DNA of 64,000 nt from Adiantum capillus-veneris (lineage: Eukaryota > Streptophyta > Polypodiopsida > Polypodiales > Pteridaceae), in NCBI GenBank assembly GCA_014529385.2, contig CM043971.1, forward strand, positions 95,209,840-95,273,839, given 5' to 3'. Position numbers and translations under genes: made by a program. This document shows, piece after piece, positions 55,192 to 64,000 of this stretch. Below the pieces are notes generated by a model. That model saw nothing but the letters and a program-made list of their open reading frames with translations. It was not told where the DNA came from and did no database searches. The first letter of the stretch is position 1, and each line of letters opens with the position of its first letter.

Positions 55192-56865
55192 TTGGAACCA
55201 CAGGTTGTGGCTGAGCCTGAGCCACCTATTGTGCGTATATCTGGACGTGTCACGCGACCTCCAGATAGGTTTTTTCCATCTATGAACTATGTCATGTTGA
55301 CTGATTGCAATGAGCCTTCATGTTACAAGGAAGCAGTGCAAATGAAGGACTCCGGGAATTGGCAATTGGCCATGCAGTCAGAGATGACATCTCTGCATAA
55401 AAACCGGACATGGAAGCTAGTTAAATTACCACAGGGCAAAAATTCTCTACCTTGTAAATGGGTTCACAGGTATAAGATCACCGCTCATGATAGTCAGCCA
55501 AAGTACAAAGCAAGGCTTGTTGCCAAGGGCTTTAAGCAAGAACAAGGCATTGACTTTGATGAAGTCTTCTCTCCGGTGATCAAGATGACTACATTGAGAT
55601 GCTTTCTTGCATTGGTTGCCATATTAGATTTGGTGTTGCACCAAATGGATGTCAAGAGAGCGTTCTTGCATGGTGATTTAGATGTGGAAATTTACATGCC
55701 GCAGCCAGAAGGGTTTGTTGAGAACGGCAAGGAAGATTGGGTATGCCAGTTGTTAAAGAGTCTTTATGGCTTAAAACAATCACCGAGGGCATGGTACCAT
55801 AAATTCCACAAGTTTATGCTTTCTCAAGGCTACAAACGTAGTGAGTTCGATCACTGTCTATATACAAAGAAGGCTAAGGATGGCAGTTGGCTGATCCTTA
55901 TTTTGTATGTGGATGACATGTTGATTGCTGGCAAGCACTTGGAAGAAATTTCAGCTTTGAAGTCAAAGATGGCAAAATCGTTTGACATGAAAGACATGGG
56001 TGAGGCAAGTCATATACTTGGTATGCGCATTGAGAGAGACAGATCAAAGAAGTTGATTTGGTTATCTCAAACAGAGTATATTGACAAGGTTTTGCAACGT
56101 TTCAATATGGAGAAGGGAAAGGCATTGAGTGTTCCATTGCCACCATATGTGAAACTTAGCAAACAAGATTGTCCTCTGTCTGAGGAAGAACAGGCTGAAA
56201 TGGATAAGATTCCATATGTGTCTGCAGTAGGTAGTTTGATGTATGCAATGATTGCTACTCGCCCAGACATTGCATTTGCAGTGGGAGTAGTAAGTCGATA
56301 CATGTCAAACCCAGGCAAGAAACATTGGGAGGCAGTGAAAAGAATATTGAGATACCTGAAAGCTACAAAGAGTATGCGTATATGCTATAGGAGTCAGGAG
56401 CTAAGTGTAAAGGGTTTTACAGACTCAGATTATGCAGGTGACTTAGACAACCGAAGGTCTACGTCAGAGTATGTCTTTACATTGGCTGGTGGAGCAGTAT
56501 CATGGCGTTCTAGATTACAAGATTGTGTTACTCAGTCTACTACAGAGGCTGAATATGTTGCAGCATCATAGGCATGCAAAGAATCAATTTGGATTAATCG
56601 ACTAGTAACAGATTTGGGAATCAAAGAAGAGATGCCTGTGTTATATTGTGATAGTCAGAGTGTTATACAATTGGCTCACAATCCAGTTTATCACTCAAAG
56701 ACAAAGCATGTGGATGTGAAGTATCATTTTATCAGGGAAATGCTCGAGGATAAGCAAATTCAGCTTGTCAAAGTTCACACCACAGAAAATCCTGTTGATC
56801 TACTTACAAAAGGACTTCCCTCAGAGAGCTTTGCGCATTTTCGCAAGCAGTTAGGTGTAGGGTAG
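55192..56865 (+). pseudogene. C2 reverse transcriptase and RNase H
   Basis: Copia RT with [50 protein letters not shown] and catalytic YVDDML (55906-55923). RNase H continues with ATRPDIAFAVGVVSRYMSNP, FTDSDYAGDLDNRRSTSEY and TTEAEYVAAS, a stop at 56569-56571, then VLYCDSQSVIQLAHNPVYHS and the conserved C-terminus ending at 56865. Both RT catalytic Asp residues are kept. Confidence 0.9.
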
Positions 56866-56943
56866 TACATCACCTCTCTACATCTCTTGTATATTAGCTT
56901 GTATAGTAGCTTCTATCACACTTAAAGTACCACATTGGACTTT

Positions 56944-56953
56944 AAGTGGGAGG
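56944..56953 (+). promoter_or_regulatory. C2 polypurine tract
   Basis: AAGTGGGAGG one base before the 3' LTR. Confidence 0.65.
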
Positions 56954-56954
56954 T

Positions 56955-57146
56955 TGTTGGGGTATAAAGCCCAATGTGGTCGCCCAGGTAAGTGGGCAGG
57001 CCGCCAGGTATGTACACATATTCTTTTGTTAAAACCTAATAAGAAATCACTATGCTCTACACATTACAGTAGAGCGAGTTCACCATATCTTCGTGCTCTT
57101 CTTCTCGCACTCTCTCTCGCGTCGCACTTCCGCTCGTACTCCTTCA
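56955..57146 (+). repeat. C2 3' LTR
   Basis: 192 bp, TGTTGGGGTA...TCCTTCA, then TSD GGGAG. Contains an extra ACACATATTCTTTTGTTAAA-like segment against the 5' LTR. Confidence 0.93.
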
Positions 57147-57151
57147 GGGAG

Positions 57152-57760
57152 TTCAAAGGTTCATTGGACATGTTGGTTATTACCGACGGTTTATTTTAAT
57201 CTTTGCCGAGATAGCTCGTCCTTTGTACAAGCTTCTTATTGAGTTCCACTGGACCGCGGAGTGTGACCGTGCTTATGAGTCATTGAAAAAGACCTTGACT
57301 AGCGCTCCTATTCTATGAGTGCCCGATTGGAATGTAATTTTTCATGTGCATATTGATGCATCAAACTTTGCTATTGGGTGTGTTCTAGCTCAACCAGGAA
57401 AACATAAATTGGACTACCCAATCAGCTTTGCAAGTCATCAATTGAATGATGCCGAGAGAAACTACACCACTACAGAGCGAGAAGGTTTAGGTATGATTTA
57501 TGCAGTGAAGAAATTTCGCTACTACCTTCTGGCCAACAAGTTTGTTTTCTATGTTGACCATCAAGCCTTGTTGTATCTCGTAAATAAACCTTGTTCCACA
57601 GGAAGAATTACACGATGGTTGCTAATTCTCCTTGAGTTTGATTTTACCATTGTGGTGAGACCTGGTAAAAGACATGTCATGGTGGATGATTCGTCTTGCA
57701 TACCCAATGGTGAAGCCCCTATTGGAGTTGATGATGAATTACCCAATACTTATCTATTCC
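57152..57760 (+). pseudogene. E3 RT connection and RNase H
   Basis: Coding resumes after the copia insertion with RFIGHVGYYRRFI and LTSAPIL, a stop at 57316-57318, then RNase H: FHVHIDASNFAIGCVLAQPG, YASRQLN-type SFASHQLNDAERNYTTTERE, FYVDHQALLYLVNKP and the final D-x-S pattern. The first catalytic Asp and Glu are retained. Confidence 0.85.
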
Positions 57761-57779
57761 TAGTCAAAACCATACTTGA

Positions 57780-58677
57780 ATGGAGTGAGAAGATTGTGAA
57801 CTTTCTAATTAATGGTTTTCCACCCAAAGAGCTTCGTAAGGACATAGCTCGAAAACTGTTAAAAGAATGTGAACCTTACTCTCTCATTGCAGGAACTCTC
57901 TGCAAGCTAGGGAAGGACGATATTCTTAGACGTTGTGCCCATGAGGATGAGTATTTATACATACGGAAAGAAGCCCACATGGGTATATCCGGAGGAAATT
58001 TCTCAGGGGAACTAACAGCTAGAAAGGTGTTGCAATCAGGCTATTGGTGGCCAACCTTATTTAAGGATGCATCACTTTTTGCAAAAGGATGTGATGAATG
58101 CCAACGTTACAAGATCACACAATGAAAGGATAGGATTCCCTTACATCCTGTTAAAGTGACTCAACCATTTGAAAAATGGGGTTTGGACTTTGTAGGCCCA
58201 ATTAGCTCGGCAGCTCGTAGCACTCAATCTCGATATATTATCGTTGCCACTGACTATGTGACAAAGTGGGCGGAAGCCAGGGCAACACGTAAGGCCGATG
58301 CGAGGTCAACTGCCAAGCTTCTCTTTGAGAACACTATTACAAGATTTGGTTGTCCCTTTGAGATTGTGAGTGACAATGGTACTCATTTTATAAATGGAGT
58401 AATAAAAGAACTCACTACCAACTTTATGATAGCTCAACATAAGTCCACACCTTATTATCCGCAAGCAAATGGCCAAGCTGAGAGCACCAATAAGACCTTA
58501 ATCTCTATCTTAACCAAAACGGTGGAAGCTCATCGCACAGATTGGGATTTAAAGCTTACATCAGCTCTGTGGGCTTATCGTACTGCGTACAAAGTTGCCA
58601 TTAACTGCACACCATTCAAGATGGTGTATGGCCAAGAAGCGGTTATGCCATGGGAGTTTGTCGTTCCTAGTCTTTGA
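57780..58677 (+). pseudogene. E3 integrase
   Basis: H2C2 finger: EAHMGISGGNFSG and WWPTLFKDASLFAKGCDEC (about 57973-58107); a stop at 58123-58125 follows. Catalytic core 58156-58677: FEKWGLDFVGPI (Asp 58186-58188), VSDNGTHFINGV (Asp 58372-58374), PQANGQAESTNK (Glu 58480-58482), giving D-x35-E. All catalytic residues are present. TGA at 58675-58677 interrupts the frame. Only one zinc finger is present, in contrast to E1. Confidence 0.88.
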
Positions 58678-59252
58678 GTGCTTCTCAAGAAGGTTGGGAT
58701 GGTAACCCCTTAGTTGAGCGATTATATATCCTTGAAAGGCTAGATGAAGAGAGGCAATTAGCTGTGAAAAATGCACTTGTGTAGAAAGATAGGAGGAAGA
58801 AATGGTTTGACCGTCATCTAAAGAACAAAGATATCAATGTCGGTGATAAAGCCTTATGTATGGAGTGTGTAACGAAAAGAAAAAGTTGAAATATACGGGA
58901 AAAGGACCATATAGAGTATGTGAGATCACCCCACAAGGAACCATTCGTGTGGAGACTCTTGATGGAGTTGAAACCATTGGATTCCTCAATGGAAGAAAAT
59001 TTAAAAGGTACTATGATCCTCTAAGCCAGGAAGAACTACGTGCCATCCATCAAAAAAAGGCATCCAAGGCTCAAACAGAATTGAAAAAGATACAAGATCA
59101 AGCTGAGGCGAAAGAGCGCCAACAACGCATAAGACGCCAACGAGAGGCTAACCTTGGAGTTACACATGCATTCCATGTTGAAACAGAGGATGATTGGTTG
59201 AACTCTGACACGCCTCTACGATACCCTATTGAGTTAAATAGTGCCTATGAAA
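58678..59252 (+). pseudogene. E3 integrase C-terminus and link to the second protease
   Basis: 58680-58855 is frame-broken. 58856-59252 reads KYTGKGPYRVCEITPQGTIR, NGRKFKRYYDPLSQEEL, a charged helical segment (KKIQDQAEAKERQQRIRRQR), and DDWLNSDTPLRYPIELNSAY, which enters the second protease. A one-base deletion near 59250 (TATGAAAAG here, TATGGAAAAG in E2) shifts the frame. It shows that the second protease was originally fused to pol. Confidence 0.75.
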
Positions 59253-60474
59253 AGTGCTATATAACGCCTTATTGGACACGGGTGCTAAGTATAATTTGTT
59301 GTCATATGGAGTTTGGTGTCAGTTAGGGAAGCCACCTCTATCTGAGAGTATTATCCAAGTCAAGGGTGTCAACAAGAAAAAAATTACGGTTTTTGGAATC
59401 TGGCACACTTCTGTCGGTTATGAGAATGGGGTTGTAGCTCAAGACTTTTTGGTCATGCCTACTAGAACTATGGAGGGTAATATAAACCTAGGACGCACGT
59501 GGATGATAGCCACCAAATGCACTATTGATTGGGGGACTGGGGGTGTCACAACGCAAAAACAAACTCTTAGCCCTACCACTCAAGCCATAGTCCTTGAGAT
59601 ATTGCCTCTTAAGGAAATAAAATCCAAGACATTGCATGTCCAAGAGGTTGAGCCATACGTTCCCATAGCCCAAGTCTCTAGAGTTTCAACTGATGTAGTT
59701 GAAAGAAAGCTTGAGACACACAAGAACCATCCTAATATAACAAAGAAAACATACAAGTGGGTCCCTAAAGCTTCTTTAGCAACCATAGTCAGTGCTAAAA
59801 GACAGGAGCTTGGTAAGAGACATCCCATTCGCCCCAAGAAATGTAAAGAAACGTTGCGTTGGATTCCTAAAAAACTATTGGAAGCCCAAGGCTACTATGA
59901 AGGAAATGATCAAATCTGGGTGCCAAAACGTAAATTGTGCTCTTACTTGTCACCAGGCCCATGTGATCTCAATCCTGTGGCTCCAAAACGAATAGAAGAT
60001 CGCGGAAAGGAAAAAATCACGAAATGTTACACACCCACTCTAGAGCTAGTTTGGGTACCAAAGAAAGAACGATTTATTCCACCTAGCTCAGGAACAGGGA
60101 AATCAAATGAAGCTTCTTGCTCTTCATGTAGTTCCTATATGGAAATAGAAACTTCAGCACAACCTCCACCTACCATTGTACATATCCATACAAGCAAGAA
60201 AGAGTTTGCACCTCCCGTTGTAAGTTCACCACCTACAACAATGTTGCAAATAAAATCATGGGAGAGTACCTTACCACCCTTGCAACTAGATGAAACACAT
60301 ACGGCGGTCGAAAACTATTGGTTAAAGCCTTCACCTATAACAACTTGGAACAATTGGTTTCAAAGGGTGACGACATCATTTCAAATGGTATGGTCTACCC
60401 AAGGAAGGGGGGAGTGTTTGCTGACAGTTATCATTCACTCACTCCCCTCTCAACCTGTCTCCCTGAATTCTTAA
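59253..60474 (+). pseudogene. E3 second retropepsin-like domain with W-x-P-K motifs
   Basis: Very similar to residues 130-507 of E2 accessory ORF1. DTGAKYNLLS with the Asp at 59275-59277; LGRTWMIATKCTIDW; KWVPK, RWIPK, IWVPK and VWVPK motifs in the same order; Pro-rich C-terminus. The E2 stop TGA is TGG here, so the frame runs about 28 codons further to 60474. The body is open and only the upstream one-base deletion separates it from pol. It is a second protease-like domain in one element, downstream of integrase. Confidence 0.8.
60401..60414 (+). promoter_or_regulatory. Internal polypurine tract of E3
   Basis: AAGGAAGGGGGGAG, identical to the E2 internal tract at 37217-37230. Confidence 0.6.
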
Positions 60475-60640
60475 TCTCCAATCTTAGGGAATGTATATAT
60501 AAATCCTTACACTCACAAAAACAAGATAAAAAAGTAAAAGAGCAAGAGACATGGCACAAAATCATAAAAACACATTATGCACAAGAACACGACCCTTGTA
60601 ATATTTGCACTCTAACCATCATCTATTTGCGTGTACAGAT

Positions 60641-61063
60641 ATGGCTAGTACGCTAGAGTCATCCACTCCTGCCTTGGGTGAGAGGTACCCTCGTTACTTT
60701 TCACAAATGTTTCACATGGTCTTTTTGGTGCTTGCCTGTGAATGGGATTTGGTAGGTACGCTAGCATGTGAGAGGAATTTCGAGGAGTTAGAATGGCTGA
60801 TACGTCTCTTGACCACGACTGATCCATACTTAGTAGAGAGTGTATCTTCCATTGCACAAGCCTACCCTTTTGACCAAGATGACTATAGGAGTCTAGTGAC
60901 CTTCTTAGTAAACATGGGTACCTATGATGAAGAAGAAGATTTACATGACTACACAGATGGCACATATGGTCTCATGGATGATAACTTTGTCTATCTTGAT
61001 GATGAGAATAGGGGTTTAGCTTTAGGGTTTCCCCCCAATCTCTACAATATCCTCTTCCCTTGA
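60641..61063 (+). CDS. E3 accessory ORF2: 140-residue acidic protein
   Basis: ATG 60641 to TGA, 140 residues, same length as E2 accessory ORF2. Shares ERYP, CEWDL, LACERNFEELEWLIRL and the C-terminal YLDDE-x-RGLALG and LYNILFP blocks. Other parts, especially residues 3-32 and 80-110, differ markedly. Intact although E3 pol is broken. No membrane segment or signal peptide. Function unknown. Confidence 0.8.
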   Translation: MASTLESSTPALGERYPRYFSQMFHMVFLVLACEWDLVGTLACERNFEELEWLIRLLTTTDPYLVESVSSIAQAYPFDQDDYRSLVTFLVNMGTYDEEEDLHDYTDGTYGLMDDNFVYLDDENRGLALGFPPNLYNILFP

Positions 61064-62427
61064 CTCTCTAGGGGGATTGCAAATAATTAGGTTAGGGTTC
61101 CTTATGTTTTTTTTGTTGTGTTCAATAAGTGTTGGTACCTTTTCCCACTGATGTGTCTCCTGGAGGTATTCCTTGTGTTTCCTAGTGTGTATAAGAGTGT
61201 GTTGATGTTGTTAGGATTTGGACCTTCATGGAATCTTTATCTCGACTCACTCTTCAAATCAAGCACGACCACCAACACAAACATGTGTTTCTTGTCCATT
61301 AGCATTTCCCCTTATCTTTTTTGCATCTATGATTGTCTGCTTTGATTTTGATTGGTAGCATAATATCCAACACATTTGCTTAGTATCAAACATTTAATTC
61401 AATGTAATTTTTTGTCATAATCACTTGTCTAGGTTTAAAAATCAAGCAAGTCCGACTAAGTTAGTTTGACCAAGTTAGGTGTTAGAGATCTTCTCTTAAT
61501 ACCATGGGGAATGCCTTCCTAATAATCAATGGTTACTTAGGTTCTTAATCCGATTTAGGCAGCATTGTGTGAAATGTACTAGGGCTTTCTAGGGGGCTTG
61601 ACCCTATTGACCTTTAGCTTAAGTATTATAAAGGGAGTTTACTAATGTGATGAGCCTCGGGAGGTGTAACAGTGTTATATGACCCCCCAAGGTCACAAAA
61701 TTAAAATGTTGAAAATGAACAAACAAAAAATCAAAGTGCCACAATGTAAAATCTTAAGCTGGAAGAGAAATCTAAGCTTGATTTGGTACTTCACTCACAT
61801 GTATCGCCTATGGTACTAGAGCCCTAGAGGTTCCCAGTGTGGGGGCTTTTCCTTGAAAAGCAAAAAACCCAAGGCATACAAAATAAGCACACACATCAAA
61901 ATTGAATCATTGTGAAAAGACTTTGGGGGGTCAAAGAAAAAGTAATCAGACAGGCGATGATTTCATGAGAAATTACTTTTATCGTAGCTTAACTACAAGG
62001 TCTTCTAGGTATAGCCACTAGTCAGCCCTTGAACATGAAATACTTGGCTCTCACAATTAAACAACTTAATTGACCAGAGAAAATTAAGAAGCTTACCCAT
62101 GGTATTAATAGTCGATCTCTAGTACCTTTTGACCGTTAAATTAGCGACCCCATACTTGTTTAATTTTTACCTTTACATCTGTTAATGCATTTGATTATAT
62201 TGCAATTCAATGTTTATTGCTGAAAAATGGTTTAAAATTCTGCTACCAATCAATTTGTCTGTCTACAACTACATATGCTTTTTAACTGTATATGAGAATA
62301 CAATTACTGTGCCAATGTTGTTTGATTTTGCAATGATTGAAGAAGGCTAAGGACATTCATCTCAAATGCTCTTCCACCTCGACAAACGCATTGCAACTCA
62401 ATAGCTTCCGAGGATGGAATCTACATC
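61064..62427 (+). other. E3 conserved 3' non-coding block
   Basis: Counterpart of E2 37915-39247; no credible ORF. It has small indels relative to E2, such as an extra segment near 61233-61250. Confidence 0.7.
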
Positions 62428-62438
62428 AGGAAGGGGGG
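62428..62438 (+). promoter_or_regulatory. E3 polypurine tract
   Basis: AGGAAGGGGGG, two bases before the 3' LTR. Confidence 0.85.
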
Positions 62439-62440
62439 CA

Positions 62441-63024
62441 TGTTAACCCTCACGGCTCATGGACACCCTATCACCTACGACGGACGTTGTATTATTTACT
62501 TGGTAGAGTCAGGTACCAGGCTTGTCGGTCCAATAGGAAAAGGGTAGAGTGATCGCCGATGAGAGGTGCACTCTAACTGGAACATTCAAGGGTTAGTTGG
62601 CTAAGCATGGGCTTCCAAGTGTGAATGGGGCGAGCTCATATAAAAGTCAACTAAACCTAAAATTCATTCATTCTCTCATTTGTGCAATAGAAGAGTGCTC
62701 TTGCTCCATCTCCATCTCCATCTTCTTCTTCTTCACCTCCTTGTGTGTGTGTGTGTGTATGTGAGAGAGACAAAGAGTGTGTGTGGGCAATCGAGCATTA
62801 CGAAGGCATGATGGCAGCGAAGCGGTTGAGCGCGGCACGACTGCAGCTTCTTCTTCATCGCGGTGAGGAATCCACCACGAAGGCGAGCGTAGAGCGGTGA
62901 GTGACACACCCTTTGCTCTCTTGAGCTTGCTAGATTAGTCTAGTTGCATGCTTGGATCCATTTGTGGCTCGCACACAGTGTATCGGCAAGTTTCTTGCAT
63001 TGACACGTGCGATAGACGTGCACA
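62441..63024 (+). repeat. E3 3' LTR
   Basis: 584 bp, TGTTAACCCT...GTGCACA, TATA box 62639-62646, followed by TSD TTTAC. Many differences from the 5' LTR are C/T or G/A transitions. Confidence 0.95.
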
Positions 63025-63029
63025 TTTAC

Positions 63030-64000
63030 CATGGGCCCCGTGTTGAGATAGATCTATAAGCACATGTCTATATCTTAAACCTTGTTCCCGTTTATTCTCC
63101 CACATTAAATGATCAATTTTTTGGGTTGGTTAGATATTAGATTTTATGATAGAACATATCATAGTAACCTCTTCTAGGATAGAGTACGAACATACCTTTG
63201 CAATAGTGGATTTTGGCAAGAGAACAAAATTTGATTTCATTCTAGGGAGACCATTTATGCATCGAATTTAAATGGTACAAGATTGGGGCTATGACCACAT
63301 CTACTTGATGCACAAAGTAGTCACAATACGAATCATTATAAAACACCATAGCTAAGAGATGTTAGTCAAACTCATGTGGAGGAAATTGACTCAACAACAA
63401 TCAAGGAAAAATCAAGGATACGAATCAGTATAAAACACCATAGCTATAGAGATGTTAGTCGAATTCATGTGGAGGAAATTGACTCAACTACAATCAAGGA
63501 AAAATAAATACTTGCATGGTTGCACTCTAAAGCATATATTTGGATGTGTGGAGCATCTGATTGCAAGAGTTTGATCAAAGAGGACTAAATTCTAGAGGGA
63601 TCAGTGAAGTAAAAAGACTACTTTTGAGAACCATTTCCAGAAGATTTGTTTGAACATTTTGTCTGGGATTAGATACTCGCGCGACTCTAGATGTGTGCGT
63701 AAATGAAAAAATGCCTATAAATTTTTGTGATGAAAAAGGCTATGAAATAGCTACTTATTGTATGATAAAGGTTTTGAAGGAAACTAATGAAACTTGAGAG
63801 TTTGAAAGTAGAAAAGATGAGACAAACACCTATGTCATGACTCATGATGCAAAAGTGCAAACGAAGGAAGAACAACAAATATGTCGTCATTGACATACCT
63901 AAAGAATGACAAATGATTGTTTCAAAGAATCTAACTCCAAAAAATGCACAAGCAAAAGTAGATAAAGAAGCAAAGTCTCCAGGTTCCACATCAGATGTTC
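63030..64000 (+). pseudogene. Degenerate E1-like Ty3 protease and linker region
   Basis: From about 63160 the sequence matches the E1 region 2040-2650 in order: TFAIVDFGK, then LGRPFMH, then WMCGAS, PEDLFEHF, DVCVNE and NFCDEKGYE. Stops are frequent. It extends past the window edge. E3 is inserted just left of it, so an older E1-like element probably hosts E3. Confidence 0.65.
63328..63510. repeat. 92-bp tandem duplication
   Basis: Copies 63328-63419 and 63420-63510, both starting ACGAATCA and ending AATCAAGGAAAAAT, with scattered differences. Confidence 0.85.

Larger units (their letters stand above)
51654..57146 (+). mobile_element. C2: Ty1/copia retrotransposon, moderately decayed
   Basis: 5493 bp with TSD GGGAG (51649-51653 and 57147-57151), short LTRs, primer site and gag-pol order gag-protease-integrase-RT-RNase H. 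LTRs differ by a 20-bp indel and about eleven substitutions by eye, so it is clearly older than C1. Stops at 53284, 54953 and 56569 and a frameshift near 54550 disable it. It is inserted inside the E3 RT. Confidence 0.96.

Overview
This window is plant nuclear DNA made almost entirely of nested transposable elements, as expected of gene-poor, heterochromatin-like sequence. Plant origin is supported by Ty1/copia elements primed by initiator-Met tRNA, a chromodomain Ty3 element, Ty3 elements of Tat/Athila type with a tRNA-Asp primer site, a CACTA (En/Spm) transposon with tnp2- and tnpA-type genes, and long CT, GT and GA microsatellites. I recognise no intact host gene, tRNA, rRNA or CRISPR array. 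The species cannot be named from the sequence.

Layout. 1-1880: gene-free DNA with a TATA box and a CT tract. 1883-7574: E1, a decayed Ty3 element. 7575-9314 and 14501-15336: anonymous DNA holding a 9-4-9 palindrome family, split by an almost intact copia element (C1, 9315-14495, TSD TATTA). 15337-28048: a chromovirus (X1) carrying two internal insertions, 17933-21492 (9-bp TSD) and 24291-25606 (TTAA-flanked MITE-like). 28049-34120: coding-like debris, a minus-strand gag fragment and a minus-strand chromovirus fragment (31580-33665). 34121-39935: E2, a young compact Ty3 element (TSD GTCTT). 40022-63024: E3, a related pol-bearing Ty3 element (TSD TTTAC), interrupted by a CACTA transposon (41562-49727, TSD CAA) and a second copia element (C2, 51654-57146, TSD GGGAG). 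63030-64000: a decayed E1-like Ty3 element that hosts E3.

The most unusual content is the E1/E2/E3 group. Downstream of integrase these elements carry (i) a second retropepsin-like domain, with an intact DTGA motif in E2 and E3, followed by four W-x-P-K motifs, (ii) in E2 and E3, a separate 140-residue acidic ORF, and (iii) in E2 and E3, a 1.35-kb non-coding block that is better conserved than that ORF. The protease at the usual position upstream of RT reads D-G-G instead of D-[S/T]-G. E2 has lost all of pol yet keeps both accessory ORFs open between nearly identical LTRs, so it looks like a recently mobilised non-autonomous partner. E1 also shows two successive H2C2 integrase fingers.

Most element boundaries were set by matching target-site duplications, TG...CA ends, primer sites and polypurine tracts. 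Domain calls rest on visible motifs. Identity values were judged by eye.
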